A DNA stretch of 17,013 bases, taken from positions 1-17,013 of the forward strand of contig CALYRV010000032.1 in the NCBI GenBank assembly GCA_945483525.1. Direction: 5' to 3'. The notes under the pieces are model-generated. The model ran no database searches. It was given only the letters and a program-made list of their open reading frames with translations, and was not told where the DNA came from. This document shows, piece after piece, positions 7,069 through 14,688 of this stretch; within the stretch, counting starts at the first letter, position 1, and each line of letters starts with the position of its first letter. The translations under genes were made by a program, and so were the position numbers. Source of the stretch: an uncultured Verrucomicrobiota bacterium (lineage in GTDB: Bacteria > Verrucomicrobiota > Kiritimatiellia > RFP12 > UBA1067).

Positions 7069-7683
7069 ATGAAGCGTGCCTTTACTTTGATTGAAATGCT
7101 TATCGTGATCGGTATCATCGCGATTCTCGTTGGGGCATCGCTCGCTGGCTTTTCCGCGATGCGCAGATCTGCCGAGCGTGCCCGTGCGCGCGAGCTCTGT
7201 CTGCAGGTGAAGACGGCGTTTGAGGCGATTTGGGATGCGGATGGAATCTGGCCGAAGACGATCCGGCAGAAGAACGGGGCGGCGGACAGCATCATTGACG
7301 ATGAGGTCGCTTACGAGCTGGCGAGCCGCGGGATGATGGCGCTTACTTATGATGGCGACAGCCGTAAGACGACTGGTATCGACCGGTTCGGCATTCTTAC
7401 CCCGTGGGGGGTTGAGGTGGTGAAGCGGCGTGGATCCGGCGTATCGCTTTCGACGCCGGTAGGTAAGGCGACGATTAAGGATCATTTGCTTCGATTCAAG
7501 GTTGATCTTGATGGTGACGGCGTCATTGACGGGGCTTCGGTCGGTGGTGAATCGGTTGATATTCGGGCCACGGTTGCGGTGTGGTGTGCCGGTAAGGACG
7601 GCAAGATGGAGAATTACCACAAGGGCCTCAAGACAGATGATATCTACACTTGGACCCCTGGGCAGACGGTAAGGGTGAAATGA
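7069..7683 (+). CDS. GspG-like pseudopilin with Ca-binding-type loop
   Basis: The 204-aa protein has leader MKRA, then FTLIEMLIVIGIIAILVGAS with Glu5. Past the N-terminal helix it contains DLDGDGVIDG, an acidic DxDxDG loop. Its C-terminus, VWCAGKDGK...DDIYTW, fits the calcium-binding tail of GspG (typically AGPDGK...DDI.SW). It is therefore the best candidate in the cluster for a true major pseudopilin, though it is longer than the family norm. It begins one base after the stop of the previous gene, and its own stop overlaps the next start (ATGA at 7680-7683), implying translational coupling. Confidence 0.87.
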   Translation: MKRAFTLIEMLIVIGIIAILVGASLAGFSAMRRSAERARARELCLQVKTAFEAIWDADGIWPKTIRQKNGAADSIIDDEVAYELASRGMMALTYDGDSRKTTGIDRFGILTPWGVEVVKRRGSGVSLSTPVGKATIKDHLLRFKVDLDGDGVIDGASVGGESVDIRATVAVWCAGKDGKMENYHKGLKTDDIYTWTPGQTVRVK

Positions 7684-8252
7684 AGAAACGCGGATTTACA
7701 ATTGTAGAGCTTCTGATGGTCATCGCGGTCATCGCGGTGCTGATCTCCATTACCACCACTTCGGTGCTCGGCGCCATGAAGCGCGCTCGAGTTCAGAAGG
7801 CGAATGTTCTTTGCGAACTGGTAAAGCAGGGTCTCTGCACGTATTATGCGCAAAAAGGCGAGTGGCCGTGGGGTGATAAGTCGTCTACGGGTGAAGATGA
7901 TTACTACTGGCTGACGGAAGCGGAGATACGTAATGCCATTTTTGAACTCGTCAAAGAGGCCAAGAAGCATAATCCGATGATGGACATCTCCGGCCTATAT
8001 GTTTCCACGCAGTCCGGCGAGCCTGGTTCGCGCCATTACGGGATGGATTTCATGACGGCTGTTCACGGTTCGAAGCAGCATCCCGAGAGGATTCCGGCGA
8101 GTAGGCTTTATTACGGATATCCAGAATCTGAACATGGTTATTTTCGCCGGTTCGTCATCAAGTATTCGCCGGTGACTGATCAGATTATCGTGCGCACCTT
8201 CACCCAGGGCGAGGAGTATTCCGGAAGGCAGAAGCGGGAGGAGTCGAAATGA
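7680..8252 (+). CDS. Prepilin-type protein, subtype unassigned
   Basis: The 190-aa protein starts at ATG7680, in a 4-bp ATGA overlap with the previous stop. It has the leader MKKRG, cleaved before FTIVELLMVIAVIAVLISI. After the helix come KRARVQKANVLCELVKQGLCTYYAQKGEWPW, a pattern seen in GspG-type pilins (helix, then a short YP/WP-like turn). No DPWG or Ca-binding tail is visible. Two cysteines in the helix extension are unusual. It is probably a minor pseudopilin in the same filament; I cannot place it among GspH/I/J/K. Confidence 0.85.
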   Translation: MKKRGFTIVELLMVIAVIAVLISITTTSVLGAMKRARVQKANVLCELVKQGLCTYYAQKGEWPWGDKSSTGEDDYYWLTEAEIRNAIFELVKEAKKHNPMMDISGLYVSTQSGEPGSRHYGMDFMTAVHGSKQHPERIPASRLYYGYPESEHGYFRRFVIKYSPVTDQIIVRTFTQGEEYSGRQKREESK

Positions 8253-9109
8253 GCTGCCGTGGATTCACCTTGTTGGAGTTACTGGTTGTGATGGCTATCA
8301 TGGCGTTGATGGCGACCGCATCGGTCACTTCTTACCGTACGATGCGCCAGGGCATGGAGGAGAGCTCGGTAGTCCGTAACGCCAGTCAGTTCGTGCGTCT
8401 CGCCTATCAGCGTTCGAAAATCGACCGTGTGCCGGTCAATGTCTATTTTTGGAATGAGACGCGCTCGATCGAAGACAATAAAGGCAATAAGTTGTCAGTT
8501 TCCGGGCGCGCAGTAGCGGTTCGTCGTCTGGGGAGGATCACTTCGGTCGATGGGCAGATTCTCGTGGATGAATTCGGCGACCTTGACGTTTATGGTGTGA
8601 CCGATGACGAAGGAATGCTCGACCCAGACAACTCCTCCTATCAGAACGATTCTGGGATGTACCTATATCAGGCCAATGGCAACGAAACGACTTTCGCACG
8701 ATCGCTGGTGAGTCGTTCCACTGCACAGTCGAAGCAGGAGAACATTCGCATGATGTCTGATCCTGATTGGCAGCCGTCGGCCTCTGGCGGCAATTCAATA
8801 CTCGCTTATGGGTTTTACATTCAGAACAAGGGCGGGGTTACCTGGAAGAAGGGTGACGCGTACGGGCTTGAGTTCGGGGATTTTGAGCTTCCGCAGAATT
8901 ACGTGTTCGGTAACAGCTTCAGCGATTCGCTGTCGAATCCGATTCGCGAAGTGAAGGTCATGAATTTCAATCCGCTCGCTGGTTCTGACGGGGGGGGGCA
9001 GACGGTGCAGGTTGGCGCGCTTCGTCCCAATGAGCAAGGCGAGCTAGCTGTGAAGCCGCTTGATTCCACCACGGCGCCAAATCGTAACATGAATCAGCAG
9101 AACAATTGA
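8249..9109 (+). CDS. GspH-like pseudopilin with a G9 tract
   Basis: The 286-aa protein starts in an ATGA overlap (8249-8252). Its leader is MSCRG before FTLLELLVVMAIMALMATAS. The helix continues into NASQFVRLAYQRSKIDRVPVNVYFW, the layout of GspH (helix, then Arg/Lys, then a beta strand), so a GspH role is likely but tentative. It is nearly twice the usual GspH length. Codons 248-250 are three GGG in a row within a run of nine G (8990-8998). Gain or loss of one G would end translation within about 20 codons. The C-terminus is Asn/Gln-rich. The next gene follows after 10 bp. Confidence 0.84.
   Translation: MSCRGFTLLELLVVMAIMALMATASVTSYRTMRQGMEESSVVRNASQFVRLAYQRSKIDRVPVNVYFWNETRSIEDNKGNKLSVSGRAVAVRRLGRITSVDGQILVDEFGDLDVYGVTDDEGMLDPDNSSYQNDSGMYLYQANGNETTFARSLVSRSTAQSKQENIRMMSDPDWQPSASGGNSILAYGFYIQNKGGVTWKKGDAYGLEFGDFELPQNYVFGNSFSDSLSNPIREVKVMNFNPLAGSDGGGQTVQVGALRPNEQGELAVKPLDSTTAPNRNMNQQNN
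8990..8998 (+). repeat. Nine-G homopolymer in a pseudopilin gene
   Basis: Nine consecutive G encode Gly248-Gly250 of the GspH-like protein. Reading the two shifted frames by hand gives stop codons shortly after (TAG for eight G, TGA for ten G). It is the longest G run in the window. Confidence 0.9.
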
Positions 9110-9119
9110 GGAGAAGGTG

Positions 9120-9638
9120 ATGATGAGGAAGGCGTTTACGCTGATGGAGGTGAACCTCGCGATCCTGGTGATGGCGGGCGGACTTCTTTCCTCGGTCGTG
9201 CTTTTCTCGCTTGGATACCAAGAGAGCGCGAAGTCAAACGAAGACACGGCATCGGCCGCGTACGCCGATGAGGTGTTAGGGCGGCTTACGCTGGCGTTGG
9301 GCGACACGAACCTCACCTGGTCTGCGTTCAATTCGCTTAACGATTATCCGTCCGTTAATTGCTGGGGAGATTATTTCAACAACGAGGGTGATGTTATCAG
9401 CGGCACCGAGGGCAAGGCCAGCAGTGTCTTCGGCGCGGTGATGAGCAAGTGTTCGGCGAGCGGTGTGCCCAGCGGCTGGCCGACGCGCCCGGATTTTCTC
9501 AAAGGCATCGGACTTGTGGTTACGCATGACGAGAACTCGCCGGTAGTCAAGATTGGCTTTCGCGCGTCCCGAAAGGAGCGGCAGTTGATGTCCGCGCCGC
9601 TCTATTATACGGAAGTTGTCTTCCAGGGAGGGGAATGA
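9120..9638 (+). CDS. GspI-like pseudopilin
   Basis: The 172-aa protein has the leader M(M)RKA before FTLMEVNLAILVMAGGLLSS, close to the FTLLEVxVALAI pattern of GspI. Three in-frame starts are adjacent: GTG9117, ATG9120 and ATG9123. GAGGAG (9108-9113) sits 6 nt before ATG9120 and 9 nt before ATG9123. I list 9120; 9123 would give the leader MRKA typical of its neighbours. GspI is a minor pseudopilin that joins GspJ and GspK at the filament tip, and the gene order here (H-, I-, J-, then K-like) supports that. Its stop overlaps the next start. Confidence 0.83.
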   Translation: MMRKAFTLMEVNLAILVMAGGLLSSVVLFSLGYQESAKSNEDTASAAYADEVLGRLTLALGDTNLTWSAFNSLNDYPSVNCWGDYFNNEGDVISGTEGKASSVFGAVMSKCSASGVPSGWPTRPDFLKGIGLVVTHDENSPVVKIGFRASRKERQLMSAPLYYTEVVFQGGE

Positions 9639-10171
9639 TGCGTAAGGGATTTTCATTGCTTGAGCTATTGGTCGCGACACTCCTTTTCGGGATGTTGATG
9701 ACGATTTTGACGATGGTGTTCAACCAGTCGTCGATTGCCTGGCGTACCGGCATCGCGGGGATATCTGATCTTGACAAGGTGCGGGAAACGGTCGGGCAGG
9801 TCCGTAACGAGGCGGATAACGTCTACATCTGGAAGAACAATAGTCCGCAGATCGCCAGTATTGTTTCGATCTGGCGTTCCGATGCGGGATCCAAGACCGG
9901 AGCGGCGAAGCTTCGGACTCGTGCGATTGATACTGGTGACGGCGACATTAAGGAGGGCGAGAAGATTCGCCTGCTGGAGAGTTACATCAATGCTGCAGGT
10001 GCTGGAGCGAAGGCAGGTGACATCATTACGCAGTCTGCGGTTCCGTGCGGGCAGGACCAGAATTCCGCCGACCGGACCACATATACGGTAAATGTCCGTT
10101 CCGCGGGTCCCGACCGCAAGCACAACACCTATGATGACATTTGGAGTTATCCTGATGATTTCGCGCTGTAA
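9635..10171 (+). CDS. GspJ-like pseudopilin
   Basis: The 178-aa protein starts at ATG9635, overlapping the previous TGA; a second ATG follows at 9638. A GGGAGGGG ribosome-binding site lies directly upstream. The leader (M)MRKG precedes FSLLELLVATLLFGMLMTIL, resembling GspJ (GFTLLELLVAIAIF). The helix continues as NQSSIAWRTGIAGISDLDKVRETVGQVRNEAD, as in GspJ, where beta structure follows. Position between the I-like and K-like genes supports a tip-complex role. Assignment to GspJ rests on the N-terminus and order only. Confidence 0.82.
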   Translation: MMRKGFSLLELLVATLLFGMLMTILTMVFNQSSIAWRTGIAGISDLDKVRETVGQVRNEADNVYIWKNNSPQIASIVSIWRSDAGSKTGAAKLRTRAIDTGDGDIKEGEKIRLLESYINAAGAGAKAGDIITQSAVPCGQDQNSADRTTYTVNVRSAGPDRKHNTYDDIWSYPDDFAL

Positions 10172-10628
10172 AAGAGAGGGCTTCACGCTGATCGAGCTGA
10201 TGGTGGTGGTTGCAATGATCGCCATTATCTCAGCGGCGATGACCGTGTCCGTCGCTGGTGCGCAGGAACGTGCGCGAGTGCAGAAGGCGACGGTGGAGGT
10301 AAAGTCGATTACGCAGGCGGTGCTCGCTTATGAGAATTTCGCTAGGGATGGGCTTCCGATTCTTGGCAGTGAACGTGAAGGCGTTGAGGTGAATGCCTCG
10401 AACTTGGGGTTCCTGCTTGGTAAGCAGGCGACTGACGGCACCGGTTCACGAATTCCTGTGATTCTGCAGGCGGCACTCACTTCTGGCGGTAAAGTCATGG
10501 ATCCGTGGGGGACGCCGTATACGATCGTGATCGCTAAGGGTATGGTGTATAATCAGAGCGTTAGTACGTTACGCACAGGCTTCTCGATTCCGAACATCAA
10601 CCGTTTGTCCGAGGAGGAACGCAAATGA
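10155..10628 (+). CDS. GspG-like pseudopilin with DPWGTPY motif
   Basis: The 157-aa protein starts at ATG10155, overlapping the previous gene by 17 bp. GGAG (10143-10146) is 8 nt upstream. The leader MISRCKREG (9 residues) precedes FTLIELMVVVAMIAIISAAM. A longer open frame runs upstream to 10092 but lies wholly inside the previous gene, and the prepilin signal marks the later start. The motif MDPWGTPYTIVI is the classical GspG beta-hairpin, and the protein is close to normal GspG length, so it competes with the gene at 7069 for the role of major pseudopilin. The usual Ca-binding tail is not evident. Confidence 0.85.
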   Translation: MISRCKREGFTLIELMVVVAMIAIISAAMTVSVAGAQERARVQKATVEVKSITQAVLAYENFARDGLPILGSEREGVEVNASNLGFLLGKQATDGTGSRIPVILQAALTSGGKVMDPWGTPYTIVIAKGMVYNQSVSTLRTGFSIPNINRLSEEERK

Positions 10629-13600
10629 GGAAGGGCAGCGCGCTTCTTATCGTTCTCGGCATGCTTTCGTTCATGCTGTTTTCGGGCATTGCCTTTTCGG
10701 TTTACATGCGTCAGACGAGGTTGCCTTCTTCGTTTCTGCGCCGCACTTCGGTGACCAGGCTCCTTGCGAAGGCCGCGCTTGCTGAGGCGATCAGTGAGAT
10801 TGATGCCGCGATTGGCAATGATCCTCATCCAGGCGTCCGTCGTGGTTCATCGAATAGTAATTATTGGGATCATCGGATATTCACCGGACAGTCAACGGCA
10901 TATAACGGCGACACGATCTCGACTTTGACGCTCGAGGGGCTCGCTTATCTGCCGCCATCGCTGATTAACGAGGCGCGCTATTATTCCCGGCATACGCCGA
11001 CTGCGGGCTGGCATAAATTTCGTTTTGAGGCTGGTCGTTATGCCTATACGGCGATTGACGTTTCCGATTATTTCGACGTCAACCGTGCGCTTGCCGATCG
11101 TCCGCGTTCGTCCGCGGCATCTCGTCGTGTGACGCTGGCGCATATCTTCGAGAAGAGTGGCAACGGCGGACTTCACGGCTCGCAGGCGTCTGGTGAGGCG
11201 GCGGCCTGGGACGAATGGCTTGAGCAGGATGGCAAGGTGCGGACGGTTGATGATGCTACGGATAGGATCACGTTTAACGGGAAGATGCCGCTCGTGTCGC
11301 TCGCCGACTTCAACCTGCTTATGGGCAAGGAGAGCTTCGGGTTGATTAAGAGTCCGTTCGTCGATTATATGGATTCCTCGGGCGCCGCGTTCTATCCCGA
11401 CGCAGGCGATTCCATCGATGACGAGCAGGCGGAGGCGTACCGATCGATGACCTTCGTTACGGACAGTCATTTCCGTAAGCCGACCACCGATGAGAAAGAC
11501 ATCTCCTCGTCCGCGAATCAGCCTTTTGACCGTTCGCTCATGCAGAAGGGTGGTGTCAAGGCGTTTGAAACCGTGATTGGCAATGCCTATGATGCGCGTT
11601 CGGCGCTTTGGGACAATTACTACTGCACTTTCCTTAGCCGACTCGGAATGTGCGCGTTGTGCGATTATCTTGACGAGGATTCGATACCGGTGTCGCTCGC
11701 GATTCCGACCTGCGAGAGAGTGCCGATGCTCTGTGCGGTTCGTCCCAAGATCGAAGGAGCGAAGCTGGCGATTGTCAAGACCGGCGACCCGACGAAGGCC
11801 GCGGAGCTGTTGGATGGGTCCGGCAAGGGTAAGCCGCTGGCCGTCGGCAAAACCCGAAGCGTGTCCTGCTGGTTCACCTATCAGATCGATGGCAGTAAAC
11901 TCGGCACCCAGACCGCCGCTTCGCTTGATGTCCTGGCACTGTATCCGTTCTTGCATAAGGACGGCGTGTCGAATCCCGGCTTCTCGATCGACGGACAGAT
12001 GGCGCTGTTCTTCACCCGTCACGGGGAAGATGTTCCGCTGGTCACTGGGAACCTCAATGATATTCTAGGCGTCGGAGACATGACTCTCGATGCCGCGAAG
12101 TTCGACAGCAATCAGGGCGTTATCCGGATTCCGTTCGGCAAGGGCGAGAAACTCGTGATCAACGATTCCGAGCCGACGATCAAGAAGCCCCAGATGCGCG
12201 TTCAGGAATTCCGTTCGTTGGCGACTCTGTTGCCGGTTGGCGGTGCGTCGGTGAACAGTATCTATTTGCTTCGGGTCCGCCGTCAGTGGACGCAAACGAA
12301 CAGCGAGGACGAGGATCGTCCCGCGAAGTGGGAGCCAGCGCTGCCTCCGGACGATGCCGCTATTGCAGAGTCGGATTGTAAGTTTCCGATCATCGACAAG
12401 AACGGTAATGCGGTCAATGATTCGAAAGCGCTACTCGAGTATGTGAAGTCAGGGGCGCAACTTAACCTCAACTTGGCATTGTGGCTCCGGGTCCGTAGCG
12501 ACAAAGACGGCAAGGTTGTTGACATGGCCCCGGCCTGGATGAAGGACGACCAGATGAACGGCGTGAACTGGAACACAAGGTTCTCGCGCGAATACTACAG
12601 GTACTTCGGCAGCGGAACCCATTTCCTAAAGTTCAAGTTCAACGCCAACGGATCCGACGCGGTGCTGCCGCTTTCGTTCGCGGAGCTCGACAAGCAGCCG
12701 GTCCGTGAGCTGACGCTCGACGCAAAGACGCTCGTGTGCGCCGATCCGCGTTACAATCACAGTCCCTACAACTGGTTCTCGGTTTCCGAAGATGATGTCG
12801 AGCAGGCGTGGAAGAACAACTGCAATTGCACGGGCGACGGACGTGACGGCGATTACTACATGGCGACGAGCGATCAGGGTTATCTTCAGAGCGTCTACGA
12901 GCTTGCATTTATGCCGCGCACTACGAATCCGGTCATCGGCAGCGAGAATCTCGGGGCGGATGTCCGTTGGGGCGATCTGCAGACCGTTGACGCCTATGGT
13001 CGTGCCGTTGGCCATCCCGGTTCCTTCGCTGCTTGTATCAACGCTGGCAATATGTGGAAGACCTACCGTCCTTTCCGCATCGGCAACTACGCCGCCGATG
13101 ATTTCGACGGACTCGGGTTCGTCTCCGGACTCAACGGACTGATGGTCAATCCCTATTCGGATTCGCCGGAGGTGCTCGCCGCTGCGTTCGCAAACACTCC
13201 GACCGACTGGCATGTCGCGTCCACCAACAACATCGCCAACCCGGCTTGCGACCTCGGTGTGGACGCCTTCAATAAGCAATATGCGTGGAATGCCTACGGC
13301 GATTCGAAGACGCGGCTTCCGTGGGAGGCGATTCTCGATATCGCGGATAACTTCCAGGCCGATATGCGGAATCAGAATGGCTCTTGGGAAGACATCTTCC
13401 GTGCTATGTGGGAGAATGACGGTTATGATTCGCAGCGTATTGCTGGTATCGACCTTAGTAAGCTTTCTGCCTCGACGAGCGTGAAGATCCAGTCCGTTGA
13501 CCGCAAGTTCCTCTACGGCTTCTGGCATGATTGTTTCGCGGCGAACCAGCAGCTTTTCCTGGTTTTCGTTCGTGCCGAACCGATGATGATGGGTGGCGGT

Positions 13601-13759
13601 GTCGCTGGTAACGCTCCGCCGCAGCTTTCGTCCCGTGCCGTCGCGCTTGTGTGGCGAAACCCCTCCGCACGTAAGAACAAGAGCGATGGATCATCCGGTT
13701 CAGACAAGTCTTACATCCCTCACGAAATGCGTATTCTATTCTATCACCCGCTTGATTGA
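10625..13759 (+). CDS. Giant GspK-like minor pseudopilin (1044 aa)
   Basis: The N-terminus MRKG then SALLIVLGMLSFMLFSGIAFSV is a prepilin-like leader and membrane helix. As in GspK, position 5 after the predicted cleavage is not Glu (here Ile). The following SVTRLLAKAALAEAISEIDAAIG resembles the amphipathic helix of GspK/PilX. GspK is usually about 300-330 aa and caps the filament; this protein has roughly 1000 residues beyond the helix, with no domain I recognise. Visible traits are clustered cysteines (near residues 340-370 and NNCNCTGDG), several Asp/Gly/Asn loops, and a C-terminus with QQLFLVFVRAEPMMMGGG and ALVWRNP...HEMRILFYHPLD. It starts in an ATGA overlap after the GspG-like gene. 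A tip adhesin or substrate-binding role is only an inference. Confidence 0.82.
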   Translation: MRKGSALLIVLGMLSFMLFSGIAFSVYMRQTRLPSSFLRRTSVTRLLAKAALAEAISEIDAAIGNDPHPGVRRGSSNSNYWDHRIFTGQSTAYNGDTISTLTLEGLAYLPPSLINEARYYSRHTPTAGWHKFRFEAGRYAYTAIDVSDYFDVNRALADRPRSSAASRRVTLAHIFEKSGNGGLHGSQASGEAAAWDEWLEQDGKVRTVDDATDRITFNGKMPLVSLADFNLLMGKESFGLIKSPFVDYMDSSGAAFYPDAGDSIDDEQAEAYRSMTFVTDSHFRKPTTDEKDISSSANQPFDRSLMQKGGVKAFETVIGNAYDARSALWDNYYCTFLSRLGMCALCDYLDEDSIPVSLAIPTCERVPMLCAVRPKIEGAKLAIVKTGDPTKAAELLDGSGKGKPLAVGKTRSVSCWFTYQIDGSKLGTQTAASLDVLALYPFLHKDGVSNPGFSIDGQMALFFTRHGEDVPLVTGNLNDILGVGDMTLDAAKFDSNQGVIRIPFGKGEKLVINDSEPTIKKPQMRVQEFRSLATLLPVGGASVNSIYLLRVRRQWTQTNSEDEDRPAKWEPALPPDDAAIAESDCKFPIIDKNGNAVNDSKALLEYVKSGAQLNLNLALWLRVRSDKDGKVVDMAPAWMKDDQMNGVNWNTRFSREYYRYFGSGTHFLKFKFNANGSDAVLPLSFAELDKQPVRELTLDAKTLVCADPRYNHSPYNWFSVSEDDVEQAWKNNCNCTGDGRDGDYYMATSDQGYLQSVYELAFMPRTTNPVIGSENLGADVRWGDLQTVDAYGRAVGHPGSFAACINAGNMWKTYRPFRIGNYAADDFDGLGFVSGLNGLMVNPYSDSPEVLAAAFANTPTDWHVASTNNIANPACDLGVDAFNKQYAWNAYGDSKTRLPWEAILDIADNFQADMRNQNGSWEDIFRAMWENDGYDSQRIAGIDLSKLSASTSVKIQSVDRKFLYGFWHDCFAANQQLFLVFVRAEPMMMGGGVAGNAPPQLSSRAVALVWRNPSARKNKSDGSSGSDKSYIPHEMRILFYHPLD

Positions 13760-14679
13760 TGAAACATATGAAGAAGGCCTTCACCCTCATAGAGATGCTT
13801 GTCGTCATTGGAATCATCGCGATTCTGATAGGGATTCTCGTGCCTGCGCTTTCCGGCTCCAGCGACTCCGCTAAGGCAGCCAAGTGCCTGGCGAACATGC
13901 ACACGCTCGCGATGGGCGTCCAGGCGCGGGCGATGGAGACCGGGCATTATCCGCTTGCCGGTTCGTTGCAGCGGTATAAATCACAGCGTCACGCGCAAGG
14001 CACCGTGGCTGCGCACGGCTGGGTGGGGTGGAGCACCGACAACGCCTCCGGCTCATACATCTCGCCGTATTCGTCCGATAAGGATGCGCGTTACTACAGT
14101 CTCACCAACGGCACGATCTGGAGTGCGGTCTCCCGCAACCGGGACGTCTATGTGTGTCCGACGCATCGTGATGTGCTGCGCAAGCACGCCGGCAGCAAGG
14201 ATAAGTATGGTCCGTGCTGGAGCTACGTGATGAACGCGTGGTTCCGCTGGCAGGCGCGAGGCACGCCGTACAATCACGGGTACTCCAGCCATAAATATGA
14301 AAACGTCGAAGAGAAGGCGAAGACCCTGCTTTTCGCCGAACTGCCGTTCATCGATTGCACTGACCTCGGTGGTAATCAGGTTCAGACCGCGGAATACAAC
14401 GAGGGTGCGAGCAAGTCCAACGACCCGGTCCTGCAGTACTCCGATTGTGACGGCGGCGGAGACGAGATCATCGGCTTCAATCACAAGCAGGGTAAGCGTG
14501 ATGTGTTCGCACATGTCTGTTTTGCTGACGGGCACACCGAGAAGTTCCGCCTTCCGCGTAACGCTTCTCAAGCTAATCTTAAGCAACTTACCAAGTGGCT
14601 CTGTTATCCACGCACGGATTCCGGCAAGCGTTTTGACATTGTGATTGAAGGCGATGAGTATAAGCAACTTTCTAATTAA
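13759..14679 (+). CDS. Prepilin-type protein with H-x(n)-DG tail
   Basis: The 306-aa protein has leader MKHMKKA before FTLIEMLVVIGIIAILIGIL. The pattern AKCLANMHTLAMGVQARAMETGHYPLAG matches the C-x-N-x4-A...YP region common in the many PVC pilin-like proteins. Near the C-terminus, FNHKQGKRDVFAHVCFADGH has a His 14 residues before DG, a longer version of the H-x9-DG processing-associated motif. ATG13759 forms a TGATG overlap with the previous stop; ATG13768 (leader MKKA) is an alternative. No Shine-Dalgarno is visible, so coupled reinitiation is likely. Its role may be separate from the GspG-K set, since such proteins often occur alone. Confidence 0.86.
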   Translation: MKHMKKAFTLIEMLVVIGIIAILIGILVPALSGSSDSAKAAKCLANMHTLAMGVQARAMETGHYPLAGSLQRYKSQRHAQGTVAAHGWVGWSTDNASGSYISPYSSDKDARYYSLTNGTIWSAVSRNRDVYVCPTHRDVLRKHAGSKDKYGPCWSYVMNAWFRWQARGTPYNHGYSSHKYENVEEKAKTLLFAELPFIDCTDLGGNQVQTAEYNEGASKSNDPVLQYSDCDGGGDEIIGFNHKQGKRDVFAHVCFADGHTEKFRLPRNASQANLKQLTKWLCYPRTDSGKRFDIVIEGDEYKQLSN

Positions 14680-14688
14680 GGGGGCGGG

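Noticed and set aside
6414..7295. 293-codon open frame on the - strand
   Set aside because: Antisense to two pseudopilin genes with clear prepilin signals; no family features.
10892..12022. 376-codon open frame on the - strand
   Set aside because: It lies opposite the GspK-like gene, has an Arg/Ile-rich composition typical of an antisense shadow and no recognisable motif or ribosome-binding site.
12626..13528. 300-codon open frame on the - strand
   Set aside because: Shadow of the GspK-like gene; no domain and biased Arg/Val/Ile content.
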